Shown piece after piece: positions 10,790 to 21,977 of a stretch of DNA of 64,000 nucleotides (within the stretch, counting starts at the first letter, position 1; each line of letters starts with the position of its first letter). The stretch is from contig JANJXV010000013.1 of assembly GCA_024803745.1 (NCBI GenBank), positions 13,885,501 to 13,949,500 of the forward strand. The letters run 5' to 3'. The notes under the pieces are model-generated. The model saw only the letters and a list, made by a program, of their open reading frames with translations. It was not told where the DNA came from and ran no database searches. The stretch is from Megascapheus bottae. Lineage: Eukaryota > Chordata > Mammalia > Rodentia > Geomyidae. The position numbers and the translations under genes are program-made.

Positions 10790-11830
10790 GTAAACGTGTG
10801 GCTGAGCTGGTATTTGAATCCCACCTGCCTGGCTCTGAGTCCTGGAGTACCCCTTAGGCCTTGACCTTCCTGTAAACCCTACTTTTAGGCTGCCATGAGG
10901 CATTGGGGCATTGAGAGGGGGAGATCTTTTCTTCCACCACATCCTTAGGAACTTTCTGCAGAAAAAGCCTACCATAGTTTTCAGAGTAGGAGTGCAGAAA
11001 AGGAACTAAGGGCTGGGTGGGGCCAGCCATACCAAGAGGCACCCAGCTTTGAACTCTTCTGATGCATCTTCTTACTGCCAAGACCCTCAGGCCAATGAAC
11101 AGGTTCTTGAACCTTAGCGGAGCTATGAAAGACCAAGTCTGGCCATGGTCCACAGCCTCAGAGAACACCTTCTTTGCTAGTAGGAATGGAGCAGTGAGGT
11201 CCAAGAGATGCATCTGGCTGAGGAGGAAGACAGGAGTTCTGATATGGCTTTGATGGTTTAGGACCTGCCTAACCCTTGCCCTCTGTGAGTGAGAAAGTAA
11301 TTTGCCTGGAACTTTCAGAAATCTACAGCCGTACCTTTGAGGCTCCGGAAGGAAGTAGGCTGCCTCATGCTTCCCCTAACACTTCCTAGGCTTGGAGACT
11401 ATTGCTTTCTCTGCCTGTCCACCCCTGCTCCCGCAGTTAAGGTCAGGTTCTCAGTCAGTTTTAGGGGTGTTTGCTTAGGGCCTCTCAGGGGTGGCATTTC
11501 CCCTACAACTTAGAAGGTTCATCGGTAAGAGTATTCCCCCCTCCACCCCACCCCCAGCCACACACGCGCTGTAAAGACCAGATTATTTCTTCCACAAATG
11601 TTGCCAACCCCTGGCAGTTATGGGTCCCCTTTGCACTCCACACACAGACTTTTTGTGTGACTCTCTTATCATCTACAAATTTCCCCTCCCCTGCCCAGCC
11701 TGGGTTCTTCTCCAAGACAAGAGACAGTCTGAACCATATCTGATGGGATTGGTTAGTGGAGTTTGGAAATGAATGACTATCTTCATGGCAGAGCCAGGAG
11801 TCCATGCCCACTTCTTGGCTCAAAATACTT
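10790..11830. other. ARAP1-PDE2A intergenic region, middle part
   Basis: About 1 kb with no gene, young repeat or clear promoter signal that I can see. Confidence 0.6.
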
Positions 11831-11833
<3 letters not shown>

Positions 11834-11906
<73 letters not shown>

Positions 11907-11969
11907 ATTATATAGGTGTATGTATGTATATGTGTGCATTATATATGTATATGTGTATATGTATATAAT
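11834..11969. repeat. (TA)n(TG)n microsatellite
   Basis: A pure TA tract (11834-11886) is followed by TG (11886-11907) and then degenerate TA/TG mixtures. Open frames across it are low-complexity artefacts. Confidence 0.95.
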
Positions 11970-12480
11970 AGGATGTCTGCTGAGACAACTTTCTACCTAG
12001 CCCATTACCTAATATGCTTCTATTCCACTGAGTTGAAACTTTGTCCTGATGAGCCTTCCCTGGGCACAGCAGGCCTTCCTCATTTCTATAGCCTGTGGTA
12101 GTGAAGGCTGTGGGAGGGGGCTGTCTGTGTATTGGGCATCCACCACTCCTTGTAGAAATTCATAGTCAAATATCAGCTCCCATCAGTGTCCCAAGAGGGG
12201 AACATTGTAACAAGGTTCTGAATAAAAAAAAAATTAGCCAAAGCCTCTCAAGTGTGCTGAATGTTGGAAAGCACCATAGGACATAGCCCTTGCCAGTGAG
12301 AGCATAGAAGCTAGTTTGCACGAGCCTTGAGCCTTGACCCTCTTAGAGTGGAGGAGGGCACGTGTCTGCCCCTCACCCTAAAGGTACAACAGAGGGCATG
12401 AGTTATAGCCAATTGTCCCTTGAGTTGCCAGCCCATCCCTGCCCAAGAGAATTATAAATCCTCATAAATCCTTATGACTA
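11970..12480. other. Intergenic stretch upstream of the PDE2A3 promoter
   Basis: No gene or identifiable repeat. It joins the pyrimidine-rich promoter tract on its right. Confidence 0.55.
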
Positions 12481-12483
12481 ACT

Positions 12484-12499
12484 CCTCCTGTTCTCCTCC

Positions 12500-12572
<73 letters not shown>

Positions 12573-12862
12573 GTTCTGCCTCTGATGTTTTTCTTTTTTT
12601 CCTTTTTAGCTTTGTTTCTAGCTGTGTGTATTTCCCCCTGTGCCTCTCTGATCTCTGTTTTTCTATCTTGCTCTGGTCTTTCTTTCCTCTCCTTTGGGTG
12701 TTTCTCGCCCTGCCAGTCTCTGGCTGTTTATCTCTCAGGCTCCCCCTCTGTGTGTGCCTTTTTTTCCCTCCTTCCTCATCAGAGTCACTCTCTACCCCTC
12801 CCTCCCTCCCTCTCTGTCTGGGCCTCTCTCTATTCCTCCTCCCTCCTCCCTCCCCCTTCTGC
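12484..12862. repeat. Polypyrimidine tract with (CT)n core, upstream of PDE2A3 exon 1
   Basis: A pure CT tract (12503-12571) continues into nearly 300 bases of strongly pyrimidine-biased sequence on the + strand. Long mirror-like pyrimidine tracts can form triplex (H-DNA) and are common near TATA-less promoters; a promoter role here is inferred. Confidence 0.8.
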
Positions 12863-13100
12863 ATTATCAGACCTGCTCCAACCTCCTCCCAGAGCCAGCC
12901 GAGCAGCAGAGGCAGTGGCAGCGGGAGAGGCGGCGGAGCAGCCCGGGCAACAGCGCTGGGTTGGGGTGTTGAGTCCTGGATAAGCAGGGGACAGGTCCTT
13001 GTGCCTGCTGGGGGGTACCCTACCTAGAAGTCAGGGCAGGGGGAGGGGACAGGGCAAGGTGCCACCTTAGTCTGGCTGGGGAGGCAGACGATGAGGAGTG
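12863..13100 (+). promoter_or_regulatory. PDE2A: Probable PDE2A3 core promoter and 5' UTR
   Basis: A purine- and G-rich stretch (GCAGCGGGAGAGGCGGCGGA near 12925) lies between the polypyrimidine tract and the PDE2A3 start codon. There is no TATA box at a suitable distance. The transcription start cannot be placed exactly. An in-frame TGA (13092-13094) lies just before the start codon, so the coding sequence cannot extend upstream. Confidence 0.5.
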
Positions 13101-13168
13101 ATGGGGCAGGCATGCGGCCACTCCATCCTCTGCAGGAGCCAGCAGTACCCGGCAGCGCGACCGGCTGA
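13091..13168 (+). other. Out-of-frame upstream ORF overlapping the PDE2A3 start
   Basis: An ATG at 13091, 10 bases before the PDE2A3 ATG, opens a 25-codon frame ending with TGA at 13166-13168. It covers nearly all of the PDE2A3-specific coding exon in another frame. Its context has A at -3. Ribosomes that start here would bypass the main start codon. Confidence 0.6.
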
Positions 13169-13171
13169 GCC
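13101..13171 (+). CDS. PDE2A: PDE2A3-specific first coding exon (dual-acylated N-terminus)
   Basis: The exon encodes MGQACGHSILCRSQQYPAAR and then PAEP, ending in phase 2 (GAG CC|GTGAGT). It is the N-terminus known for the membrane-bound PDE2A3 isoform. Gly2 is in an N-myristoylation context and Cys5 is the adjacent palmitoylation candidate; together these anchor PDE2A3 to plasma and synaptic membranes. The start context (G at -3, G at +4) is strong, and an in-frame TGA sits three codons upstream. The split codon CC|G joins exactly to the acceptor at 41005 and gives P-R-G-Q-Q-V-F. A second reading frame (13091-13168) overlaps it. Confidence 0.93.
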
Positions 13172-13896
13172 GTGAGTACTAGCAAGGGTCTGGGGTCTGG
13201 GAGGTGGCACAAGGTGTGCCACAGACAGGGAGTTCCTTCCAGGAACGGGGGTTGACATGGAGCTGAGCCACGTGGGAGGATCGATCCTGCTCTGGGGACC
13301 TGGCTTCGGGACTGCAGCCTAGTGGGGGCCGGAGAGGCAGAGTGGGAATATCTGGCACCTCTCTAGAAAGCAATAAAGCTGGGGTCCCAGGGAAGAGCTG
13401 CTGGCTGGGGGAGGGGGCCGTGATGAACAATTCCCTTGGGGGTGGGGGTGGGGGAGTTTGACTGAGGAGTTCCGAGGAACTCTGGGGGCTGGGATAGAAT
13501 GGTTCAGGACCCTGGAGAGGGGCAGAATCTCTACTCATGAGTGTGAATGTGTGAATGTGGAGTGTGGTTGTGTGTGTATATTTGTGGGGAGGGGGGAGAG
13601 GACTGAATGAATATGAATAGAAATAGAAATATAAAGAGTGGTCTGTTTTGGAGCAAGAGAAGGTCCAGCTAATCACCCTCCATGGTAATGGAAATTAGGG
13701 TCAGGCCCATCACTTAATGCAACTTTGCCCCAAAGCATCTGTCCCTGGATAGAGTGATGTGGAGCAGGTTGACACAAGACCCCTGTGTTTGTCCACAAAC
13801 GTGAGGAGATGGGGGCAGAGGGGGCACATGCAAGTGAAGGGGATGTGGGATGTTCAGTGGAGATGCCCATTTAATGTCTGTGGGAAGGCAGGCAGG

Positions 13897-13953
13897 TGAT
13901 GGTGGTGGTGGTAGTGGGGGGGGGGGGCGGTGGGGTGTGTGTGTTTGTATGAT

Positions 13954-13987
<34 letters not shown>

Positions 13988-13990
13988 CAT
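13897..13990. repeat. (GGT)n, G-run and (TG)n compound microsatellite
   Basis: GGT repeats, a run of about twelve G (13916-13927), then interrupted TG and GCGC. On the minus strand it reads as CA repeats. Confidence 0.9.
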
Positions 13991-14182
13991 GCACCCAAGT
14001 CAGAGAGGTACAAGCTATGTAAGTGTGTGTATGCATGAATGCATGAGAAGGTGAGGGGAAACTTGGGTGGACAGGGGCTGTTAGGAGTTGGCATCCTTGG
14101 TGGCCTGTTGTGAAACACTGGGTTTATGAGTATCTGTGTGACTATAGGAGTTTTTCTGCACGTGTCTGAATGTGGGTGTAGG

Positions 14183-14222
14183 TTGTGTGTGTGTGTGTGT
14201 GTGTGTATGTGTGTGTGTGTAC
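14183..14222. repeat. (TG)n microsatellite
   Basis: About 40 bases of TG with a single TA interruption. Confidence 0.9.
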
Positions 14223-15120
14223 ATAAATTAGGCTATATAGTAGATTTTTTGCACATTGGGGTATATGCTAATACAGGTGTGGTATCTGTAAAACAGTGAC
14301 CCGCTCTGTATGTTGTTTGATTCCATGTGCTGTGCTATTTGTTAGTGTGTGAATGACAGCATTGCTGCATTTGTGTGGATGTGTGGAGGTGGATGTGTCT
14401 GTTAGCATAATTGTTCTGGCGTGGGTGTATGAGTGTGTGCTGGGGTGCATGGGTATGTGTGCATCGTGCTTGCTCTGGATGTGCCTATGTGTATGTGTTC
14501 ATCTAAGCATGTATGTAGAGTGTTTCCCTTAATGGTTGAGGACACAGCTAGGACCCTAAGAGGCAGGGAGAGGGTGGCTCAGTGACCACCTCCATTGCCC
14601 AGGACAATTTACTCTGTACCCCGTGGAGACATGCAGAAAAAAAATAGACAATAATGGCTGTGCTCTCTGGGGCCTCCTAAGCTTTATAGACACAAAATAG
14701 CTGGAGGATAATTAAGCAGTTAAGATCACCATCAAGCTAACAGGTAGGGTGGGTGTGGAACAGAATAAGCAAAGGCCCTGGGTTGGGTTGGGCATGTGTT
14801 AGGAGAAGTGGGGAGAAGGTGTAGAAGACAGCACTAAGAAGTGGCTGCAGGAGCAGGTGGGTGCCCACATCTTGCAGCACTTTGGACTCCAGGTCTTTTG
14901 AGCTTTGTTCAGAGGGCCCCAGGGGAGCTGGGAAGGTTTTATGCGGGAAAGGGTCATGATCCAATTTGAGGTTTAGAAACCTGGCCCAGTGGCACTGTTG
15001 AGGTTGAAATGGAATAGAGAGTGGAGGCCAGGAGACCAGCGTGAAGGCCAAGCCAATGCAGAGAACTGTGAGGCCTGGTGCCAAGTGGGTCAAAGGGCAG
15101 ATGAAACCAAGATTATTTTG

Positions 15121-15338
15121 TTTTTGCCTGTCCTAGGGCTTGAACTCAGGGCATGGGAACTGTCCCGGAGCTTTTTTGCTCATGGCTGGAGCTCTGCCAC
15201 TTCCAGATTTTTTTGGTAGTTTGTTTGGAGATAAGAGTCGCATGGGCTTTTCTGCCTGGGTTGGCTTTGCAACTGGGTTCTCAGATCTCAGCCACTCGAG
15301 TAGCTAGGATTATAAGAGTGAGCTACCAGTGCCCAACT
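15121..15338 (-). repeat. Composite Geo-type SINE
   Basis: On the + strand it reads as the complement: GGGCTTGAACTCAGGGC..., CCACTTCCAG, GGAGATAAGAGTC, then CTCGAGTAGCTAGGATTATA and a GTGAGCTACCA end. Imperfect flanking duplications (15102-15120, TGAAACCAAGATTATTTTG; 15339-15355, TGAGACCAGAATTTTTG) are plausible. Confidence 0.8.
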
Positions 15339-15354
15339 TGAGACCAGAATTTTT

Positions 15355-15585
15355 GTGTGTGTGCTTCTGTGCACACACTCAGCATGTGTATGCTGGTGAT
15401 AGTGGGGCTTGAGCTCAAAGCCTGATAACTCTTCTTAGTTTATTCTGCTGGAGGCTAGTTCTCTATCCCTTGAGCCACATCTCCAATCCCAGATTATTGG
15501 TAGTTTTGGATATAATAGTCTCATGGATTTTCTTTTCTGGACTGGCTTTGAATTGTGATCCTCAGATCACCCAACTTGAGATTGA
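15355..15585 (-). repeat. Older, diverged Geo-type SINE
   Basis: Same layout as the adjacent element (GGGGCTTGAGCTCAAAGC; CTTGAGCCACATCTCCA; GATCCTCAGATCACCC) but with more substitutions and deletions. Confidence 0.65.
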
Positions 15586-15589
15586 GATT

Positions 15590-17478
15590 TTCTGTAGGAA
15601 GACCTTTTAGAACTCAGGGAAAGCTGAATAGGAAGGATGGGAAAGAATAGAAAGCAGTGGCAGAAACTCTAAGAAGCAGTGTCAGGGAGAGAGAGCTCTT
15701 GGCAAGCTCAGGCAAGCTAGGTGTGTGGATTGTTAGTGAATGGGGTCAAACCCTGACCGAGTTCCTAGCTAGGATGCCCAGGGTCAGAGATCACAGAAAA
15801 GAAAACAATGGCTTTGCCAACCACTCCTGCCTGGAGGCTGGGGCTGGATCTCTTCCTCCCAATTGATCCTCAGTATCTTCCTTTGGGCCCTGCAGAGAAG
15901 CCCTCAGTTGGCTGAGCTGCGGCGGCTCACTGAGGGTTAATTGCCTTCATACTCCTTGCATGCCCCAGCTCTCCCTGCGCACCAAGCAACTCCTGCCATT
16001 CTTCCTGCTTCCCACTCCAGCCTCCTGTCCCCAGGGACTTCTGATGGCTTGGCTGGGATCTAGCCAAATGGTGTTGGGGGGGCGGGCAGTGCTCTCGGCA
16101 CTAACCCCTCCAGTCTTAATGGACTATGAGGCTCACCCCCAGCCTGACTGCTGTCAGGCCAGGCTGGCACTCTGCAGAGATTCTGCTGCTTGGGCCTTTC
16201 AAATCTACCCACTCAGCATGGCTTCATTTCTGCATTTGTTCACTTGCTCCCTCCTTGGGCCTTCATTCAACAGGGTCTCCCCAGGGTCTGCTTGATGCCC
16301 CCCTGGGCTGGTCCCTGAGGACACAGAGGACACTGACCTAGTCCTTGCTCTTAGTAAGAGGGAGCCAGAGGTGCCACCTCAAGGCCTACAGCAAGCTGGG
16401 GCTTGCACTAGTCCCCGAAGGATGGGTAGCAATTGCCCAGGCAAGGAAGACTGCAGGGCTATGTGAAGCTGGGCTGGTATGAAAGTCCATAGGATATGCA
16501 AGGGACAGGAGCCAGAAGGGACCCGCAGAACAGGAGAAGGCTTAACGCTTTCCTTAGGAAAGGTTCTAGGAAAAGTCTATTGACTAGGATGCCTCCCTCA
16601 GGAAGCCCTCCATTGTTGCTCCCTCCCTTTGACTCAAGATCCATTCTGAAGTGTCTGTCCCTGATGGTCTAAGATCAAAAGCATGGATCAAACCCACCCT
16701 TCTCTCATCACCTTACACAGCCAGCCAAGGAATTCTTCAAAGACAGTGGCTTCCTGAGCTTACTTCCTCTGCCACTCCCAACACAGGGTCTCGGGCCAAT
16801 ACAGTCTCAGAGTGGGAGGCGACATTAAAGGGAGCTGGGCTATCTTCTAGCAGTTGCTTTCCTTCTGTCTACATTGTGCCTGTGGCTCCGCCTGGCCCCC
16901 TACTTGCATGGCCGGGGAAAGGATGTTCATCCCCTTTTCCTGGGAGGAATATCTTTGCCTTTCCTGCGGGGCCTGGCTCTCCAGGCTACATGGACTGGCC
17001 TTGCATCCTCTGTCCATTCTAGGTCATCATCTTCTGAAGCAGGCCAGGCCCAGGCGTCACGACCCAGGAGTGATATGAACACATCTTAGGCAGAGAGCGG
17101 AGACATGAGCAGCCTTTACTGCAGCTACACATAGTGAAGCTGAGTGTGGGGGCAGACTTGACTCCTCTCCAAGAATCAGGCATGGCCTGGAAAGGGAGTA
17201 AAGATAGACGACAGGAGGAACTGCCTACCAGTGCAGAAGGACTGTGAAATTTCCTGACTACATGCATGAGAGTGGGCTGTGAGGACGAAGGAGAAAGTAT
17301 CCCAGGACAGAAGGGGAGTTGGATTCTTCTGCAGGTGAATGAAGTCAGGGAGAGGGGGGACTGAGTGGGGGCGCTGGAGCACTCATGCATTTACCAGTGA
17401 TTCGCTGGATTGATGCCCATCTGAACAGGGCAGCTGAGAAGAGACAGACAGAGCCAGTGACCATGACACTGTGCCCAC
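15590..17478 (+). other. PDE2A intron 1 segment, no gene seen
   Basis: About 1.9 kb of non-repetitive intron. An L2-like patch (CCTCAGGAAGCCCTCC near 16590) is possible. No exon-like segment with splice signals in a PDE2A frame. Confidence 0.55.
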
Positions 17479-17496
17479 GCTGGGGGAAGTTGATTT

Positions 17497-17620
17497 CTTT
17501 TGAGAGAGAAAAGACAGAGAGAGAGACAGAGACAGACAGAGACAGAGACAGACAGAGAGACAGAGAGACAGAGAGAGACACAGAGACAGAGATACAGAGA
17601 GAGACAGAGAGACATAGAGA
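17497..17620. repeat. (GAGACA)n/(GAGA)n microsatellite, expanded SINE tail
   Basis: About 120 bases of GACAGAGA variants. It lies inside the target-site duplication of the SINE on its right (left copy 17481-17496, right copy 17844-17858), so it belongs to the inserted element's 3' tail. Confidence 0.9.
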
Positions 17621-17843
17621 GTGCTCCAGTTCTGGGGCTTAAACTCAGGGCTTGGGAGCTATCCTTGAGTTATTGTGCTCAAGGATAGCACTCTACCACT
17701 CGAGCCACAGCTCCACTTCCAGCTTTGGTAGTTAATTAGAGACGAGTCTCACAGGCTTTCCTTCCTGGGCTGCCTTTAAACTGCGATCCTCAGATCTTAG
17801 CCTCCTGAGTAGGATGACAGAAATGAGCCACCAGCGCCCAGCA
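17621..17843 (-). repeat. Composite Geo-type SINE with microsatellite tail
   Basis: The complement contains GGGGCTTAAACTCAGGGC, CCACTCGAGCCACAGCTCCA, GATCCTCAGATCTTAGCC and GAGCCACCAGCGCCCAGC. TGGGGGAAGT-TGATTT and TGGGGGAAGTGATTT flank the element plus tail. Confidence 0.88.
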
Positions 17844-18281
17844 TGGGGGAAGTGATTTAGGACTGACTTTAGGAGAGTTACTTGAGGCCAAAGGAAGGGT
17901 TGCTCCAGGAAAGAGGGAGGGCGACACGTGCAGGCCAGGGCAGAGCTGGCATGGCATGGTCTTGCTTATGTCAGGACAAGGAGAGTCCATAGTGATCCAA
18001 GCATGAGGTACAAGGATGGAGAGAAGTGCTGAGATGGAATGGGAGCGGAGCAGGGGATCAAGGTTAGACTACAGGAAGCATTTTCTGTCATGAAAGTGTT
18101 TCCAGCAGCCCTGACATGTATACACCTTTGTAAATTTGCGACATCTTTGTCCCAGGGCCCCTAACCGTGGCTTGCCAAGAGGCTCTGCCCTGCTTGGGAA
18201 TAAGCAGTCCATTGAAGAAGCAGAAACCCTGGAAAAGAGGGAGAGGCAGTGTTAGAATGTGAGTTTTTTCCAGAAACTGAC

Positions 18282-18311
18282 ATGCAAATGAATGCAAAGT
18301 AATATGCAAAT
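18282..18311 (+). promoter_or_regulatory. Triple POU/octamer motif cluster
   Basis: ATGCAAAT (18282-18289), ATGCAAAG (18292-18299) and ATGCAAAT (18304-18311) stand in the same orientation within 30 bases, with starts 10 and 12 bases apart. Two are perfect octamers and one differs at the last base. No repeat family explains it. POU-factor binding is inferred. Confidence 0.5.
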
Positions 18312-18739
18312 AAGCCAGCTTGGGCTTGGCAGCTATGACTGGGAAAATGAGACATCATCATCCTTCCATGCTGTCCTCCGCCCTGATCTGCCCAGAATGG
18401 CCTTGTCTGCTGCTGCTAGTGCTCAGCTTGTCTGAGCCACGCACAGTGGCCTCCAGGGCAGAGGCCCCAGGGCTCTGTCCTCCAGGGACATTGAGATTTA
18501 GTAACAGGGGTCTGTTTGCACCTTTACCTCCATTGTTCAGCTGCCTGCTCCATGGGAAAGGCCAGGTCCCCAGTGATGTGACCTACTTCTTAAAGTCACC
18601 CTACCCCTGCTCTTCTTCCAAAACAGGAGACAACTGTGGCTTGGTATGGTGAAGGGATTTGAGTTAGCTATCTAGCAGGCCTTCCTCACAATGCAGATGC
18701 AGAGATGTATGGACCCTGGGATTTCTGGACGATTAGTCT

Positions 18740-18950
18740 TTGAACAGTTACTCAGTTTTCAGAGCAGGCTTTGAAGACATAGGTTATGCCATGGCTGTGC
18801 AGTCTTGGGAAAGTTTGCCAACTTCCTCCTGAACCTCTACAAACAGTGCTGTGGAGATGATCATACTTTCCTCGTGGGTTGGTTGTGCAGACTCTGGAAG
18901 TGAGAACAGCACCAGGCATGCAGCAGGTGCTCATAAAGTTTAATGGCTGC
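18740..18950 (+). repeat. MIR
   Basis: GTGCAGTCTTGGGAAAGTTT, AACTTCCTCCTGAACCTC and the tail CAGCAGGTGCTCATAAAG follow the MIR consensus from core to tail. Confidence 0.65.
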
Positions 18951-20624
18951 CATTATGAACCACCCACAGTTACCTACAGTTTAGAAAGAATTGATGAGAG
19001 CCTGGAGGGAAAGAGACCATAGCTCGAAGCCTAGAGACTGTCATCATGTGGGAGAGAGGTCTGAAACAGCCGTGGGAAGATGGGGTGAGAGGCGCAAATA
19101 GTTTATGGGAGATGTCTCAGGAACAGGCCCCTGTGAAGACCAATCCTTAGGCAGTAAGATGGAAGAAAGGACGTGATGAGGAAAGGGTTAAACTGTGGCC
19201 ACACCCATGGCAGCTCATGAGTCATTCTGGGAGTTGTAGTCAGAAGAGAATTGCAGACAGTATACTGGGTACAGCTTCCTTCCACCCAAACTCAGGCCTG
19301 CTGCTGAGGGGCTGCTGGCAGGCTCTGCTGGGTGCTGGGGGTTGGGAGGCCCGAAGATGAAGCGGTTGGCTCCTTCTCTCCTCCCCACCAGCTTGCTGGT
19401 GTGTTGGGGGAATGTAGGTGGGAACAGAGATAAAAGGATTAAGCCATAATTATAACTCCATGCACATTCACACAGAAGTTTACAGATGCCCGAGCCCTAT
19501 TTTCACATCTATGATTTTGTTTAATCCTCACCACAAACCTAACAGGCTGTTGTTTTCTGGATGAAGAAGCAGAGAATCCAAGAAGGGACCGAGATGCCCA
19601 AAGGTGTTCATTCTGGGATTAGTGGGACCCAGCTGGAAGCACAGGTCCTTTGCCTGCAAAGCTTTTACTCATTCCATTTATTGTTGTTCCATATGGCAAA
19701 AGCCAGGCCTTTCAGAACAGGCGAAACATGGGTAATAAAAGTTGGGGGTGAGGCATTGCAGCAGTGGAATGGTAGAGCAAGAACTGTCCAGTGCTAGAAG
19801 GCAGAGGCTGAGCTCTAGAGGACATGAGACTGAGGTGGATGAGCCAGGCTGAGACTTGATTCCAGATGGAGAGTCTGGACTTGGTTCTGTGACCCACCAG
19901 GATCCATTCAAAGGTTTTGATCAAGGACTGGACCTGGTAATTGTTGGCCTTTGTAAGAAATGATCTTGTAGCCTGGGTTGAATGTTTGAAGTGAAGAAAC
20001 TGAAGGCAGCCTGGCCTTCCAAACTCCATGCTTAGAGCACCCAGCACTTGGCTCTTCCTTTTCCTCTTCCCTTCATATTCTTCCTCTCCTTGCTTGTCCA
20101 CCACAGGTTAGGAGCCACAACACAGAGCTGCATGTCTCCAGCATGGCGTTCATTCCAGCTTGAACCTTTATGTTTGAAGGGCCAGTAAGAGGGATTGCAG
20201 GGGGAGGTGAGAGGAAGGCTGACAGAAGGCAGCCCGGTACTCTCCATTCCCCTGCCGCTCAGGGCAAGAGGGCCCCACTGCAATGGCACTGGGACAATGA
20301 AGTCATGACAGGCTGGACCCCACTTATTAGGGATGGACACACTGGAGCGGCTAAGCCAGGCAGCACTCAATGGTCTTCTCATACCTCTGGAACAGACTGC
20401 AGCCATGGAATGGATTTCCAGTCACATTCGGGATCTAGGTTTTGAAGGGTCATGTTTTGCTTTTGATTGGCTTAGTAGTGAGATGTGGGGTATGATTGGT
20501 TGTGTGATTGGATGTGTGTGTATGGGTGTGTAAGGGAGGAAGTTTCCAATTATGCATATGTGTATGTTGATCTGAGAGGATAAGAGTGGGGAGGTCTGTG
20601 TTTGTATAGAATTGTGAATGTAAT

Positions 20625-20705
20625 GTAAGTATGACCTAGCAATAGAGTACCTGCTTAGTAAGTGTGAGGTCCTAGGTTCAAACTCTGGTACAACAACAAC
20701 AAAAC
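20625..20705 (+). repeat. Diverged ID-like SINE remnant
   Basis: ACCTAGCAATAGAGTACCTG ... AGGTCCTAGGTTCAAACTC preserves A-box and B-box-like sequence and ends in an (ACA)n tail. Confidence 0.6.
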
Positions 20706-21963
20706 AACACACGGGTGCTTATGCGTGGGAGTATGTGTATCTGTTTTTATTCTGGATTATGATAAATAGTATGGGTGTGGTTGTGTTTGTGTACACCGGG
20801 GCTGCCCACATAAGTGTGTCTCTGTGACATAGTCCTATGTTTAGCAGGACATGGGTGACTCAGTACTTTGCTGACCAGTCTGTGACTACTCATAATTTTC
20901 TCTCCTGAGTCCCACCTGCCTAATGGTAGAGCTGGGTGGATGTGAGCTTGGGCTGAAGAGGCTGTGATGGCTTCATCCACAGGTGAGACTGGACTTCCCT
21001 CAGGGAAAGGCCTGAGCATCCTGAAGGAACAGTGTGTCTTTGTGTTCAGACTCAACTAGAACCCAGAGGGATAAGGAACTGGATGGGGCTGAGAAATACA
21101 AATTCCATTCTCCCCAGAACTCTTCATATCACACCTGCACCCCATTAATAGAGTTTCAGGGACTCCTAGCCCATTTTTGTATAGAAGGAAAAAATGCTGT
21201 CTAGAGAGGGACATAACCTAAGGTTATCCTGCGGGAGCCAGGTGGAAGGCAGGGCTTGTGCAGAAAGGGGTATGGCTGGTCTAGGAGCCTCTGGAGCAGC
21301 TGGGGCCTTGAACCTGGGCATTATCATGTCCCCAGGCCCCATGTGGTGCCTTTGAAGTTTCTAAGAGTTTCTGACTGCAGAGTCCTCCTGGGAGCTTGTG
21401 AAGTTCAAGGCACTTGGTGGGAGGAGCCTCGTTGTGGGCAGGGCAGGGGAGGATTACAATCTTTCTTTGGACTCCTGTCACTGACTCAGGTCCAGGGTTG
21501 GAGAATCCTGGAGGTCATCTGGGTTCAGGGTAAGGAGGCAGAGCAGTCTGAAGGGCAGAGGAGCATCTTGAGAAGAAGGGCTGAGCTTTATGTGGTGGTG
21601 GTCGTGTGTATCAACAGGGGTGCACTACCTGCCTAGTGAGGCTGTGAAACTCTGGCCTGCAGGGAAGCTGGCTGCAAAGTCTCTGGAGTGACATTTAAGT
21701 TATAGCTAACGTGGAGGGACCAGAGCAAGACATGCTACAGTCCCTGGTTGAGGAAATCTTGGCTTCTGAGGGCTTGCTCTGGCAGCCAGTGGTAATGTTA
21801 GATCGTTGAGCTGGAAGCAGATATCCCTTTCCTGGGAACTAGAAGAATCTTGGTTTGCTTGCAGGTCTGGGAATTGGAGGCTGAGATGTGAGGACACTCT
21901 CTAGATTTGGGGAGCTCTGGTGGGGTGAGGAGTGCAAAGTCACTGGGCGGTGGCATTGCCATT

Positions 21964-21977
21964 GCCCCCTAGCAAGG
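21964..21977 (-). promoter_or_regulatory. Weak CTCF-like motif
   Basis: The complement reads TTGCTAGGGGGCAA, which matches the core TAGGGGGCA but misses the conserved CC start. It is a poor candidate on its own. It would be convergent with the site at 4385. Confidence 0.25.

Larger units (their letters stand above)
13172..15100 (+). other. PDE2A intron 1, proximal part
   Basis: The donor is GTGAGTAC at 13172. The stretch is rich in degenerate TG/TGTA repeats (13897-13990, 14183-14222, and more scattered to 14520). A palindrome GAGTTCC-GA-GGAACTC lies at 13467-13482. No exon was found. Confidence 0.65.

Noticed and set aside
12474..12983. Ser/Leu-rich frame over the CT tract
   Set aside because: A translation of a dinucleotide repeat; the Arg-Glu repeat frame on the other strand and the one at 52375 are the same artefact.
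20463..20512. Three ATTGG (inverted CCAAT) motifs in a row
   Set aside because: They sit in degenerate TG/GATTGG-rich sequence and may be a decayed simple repeat; too weak for a regulatory call.
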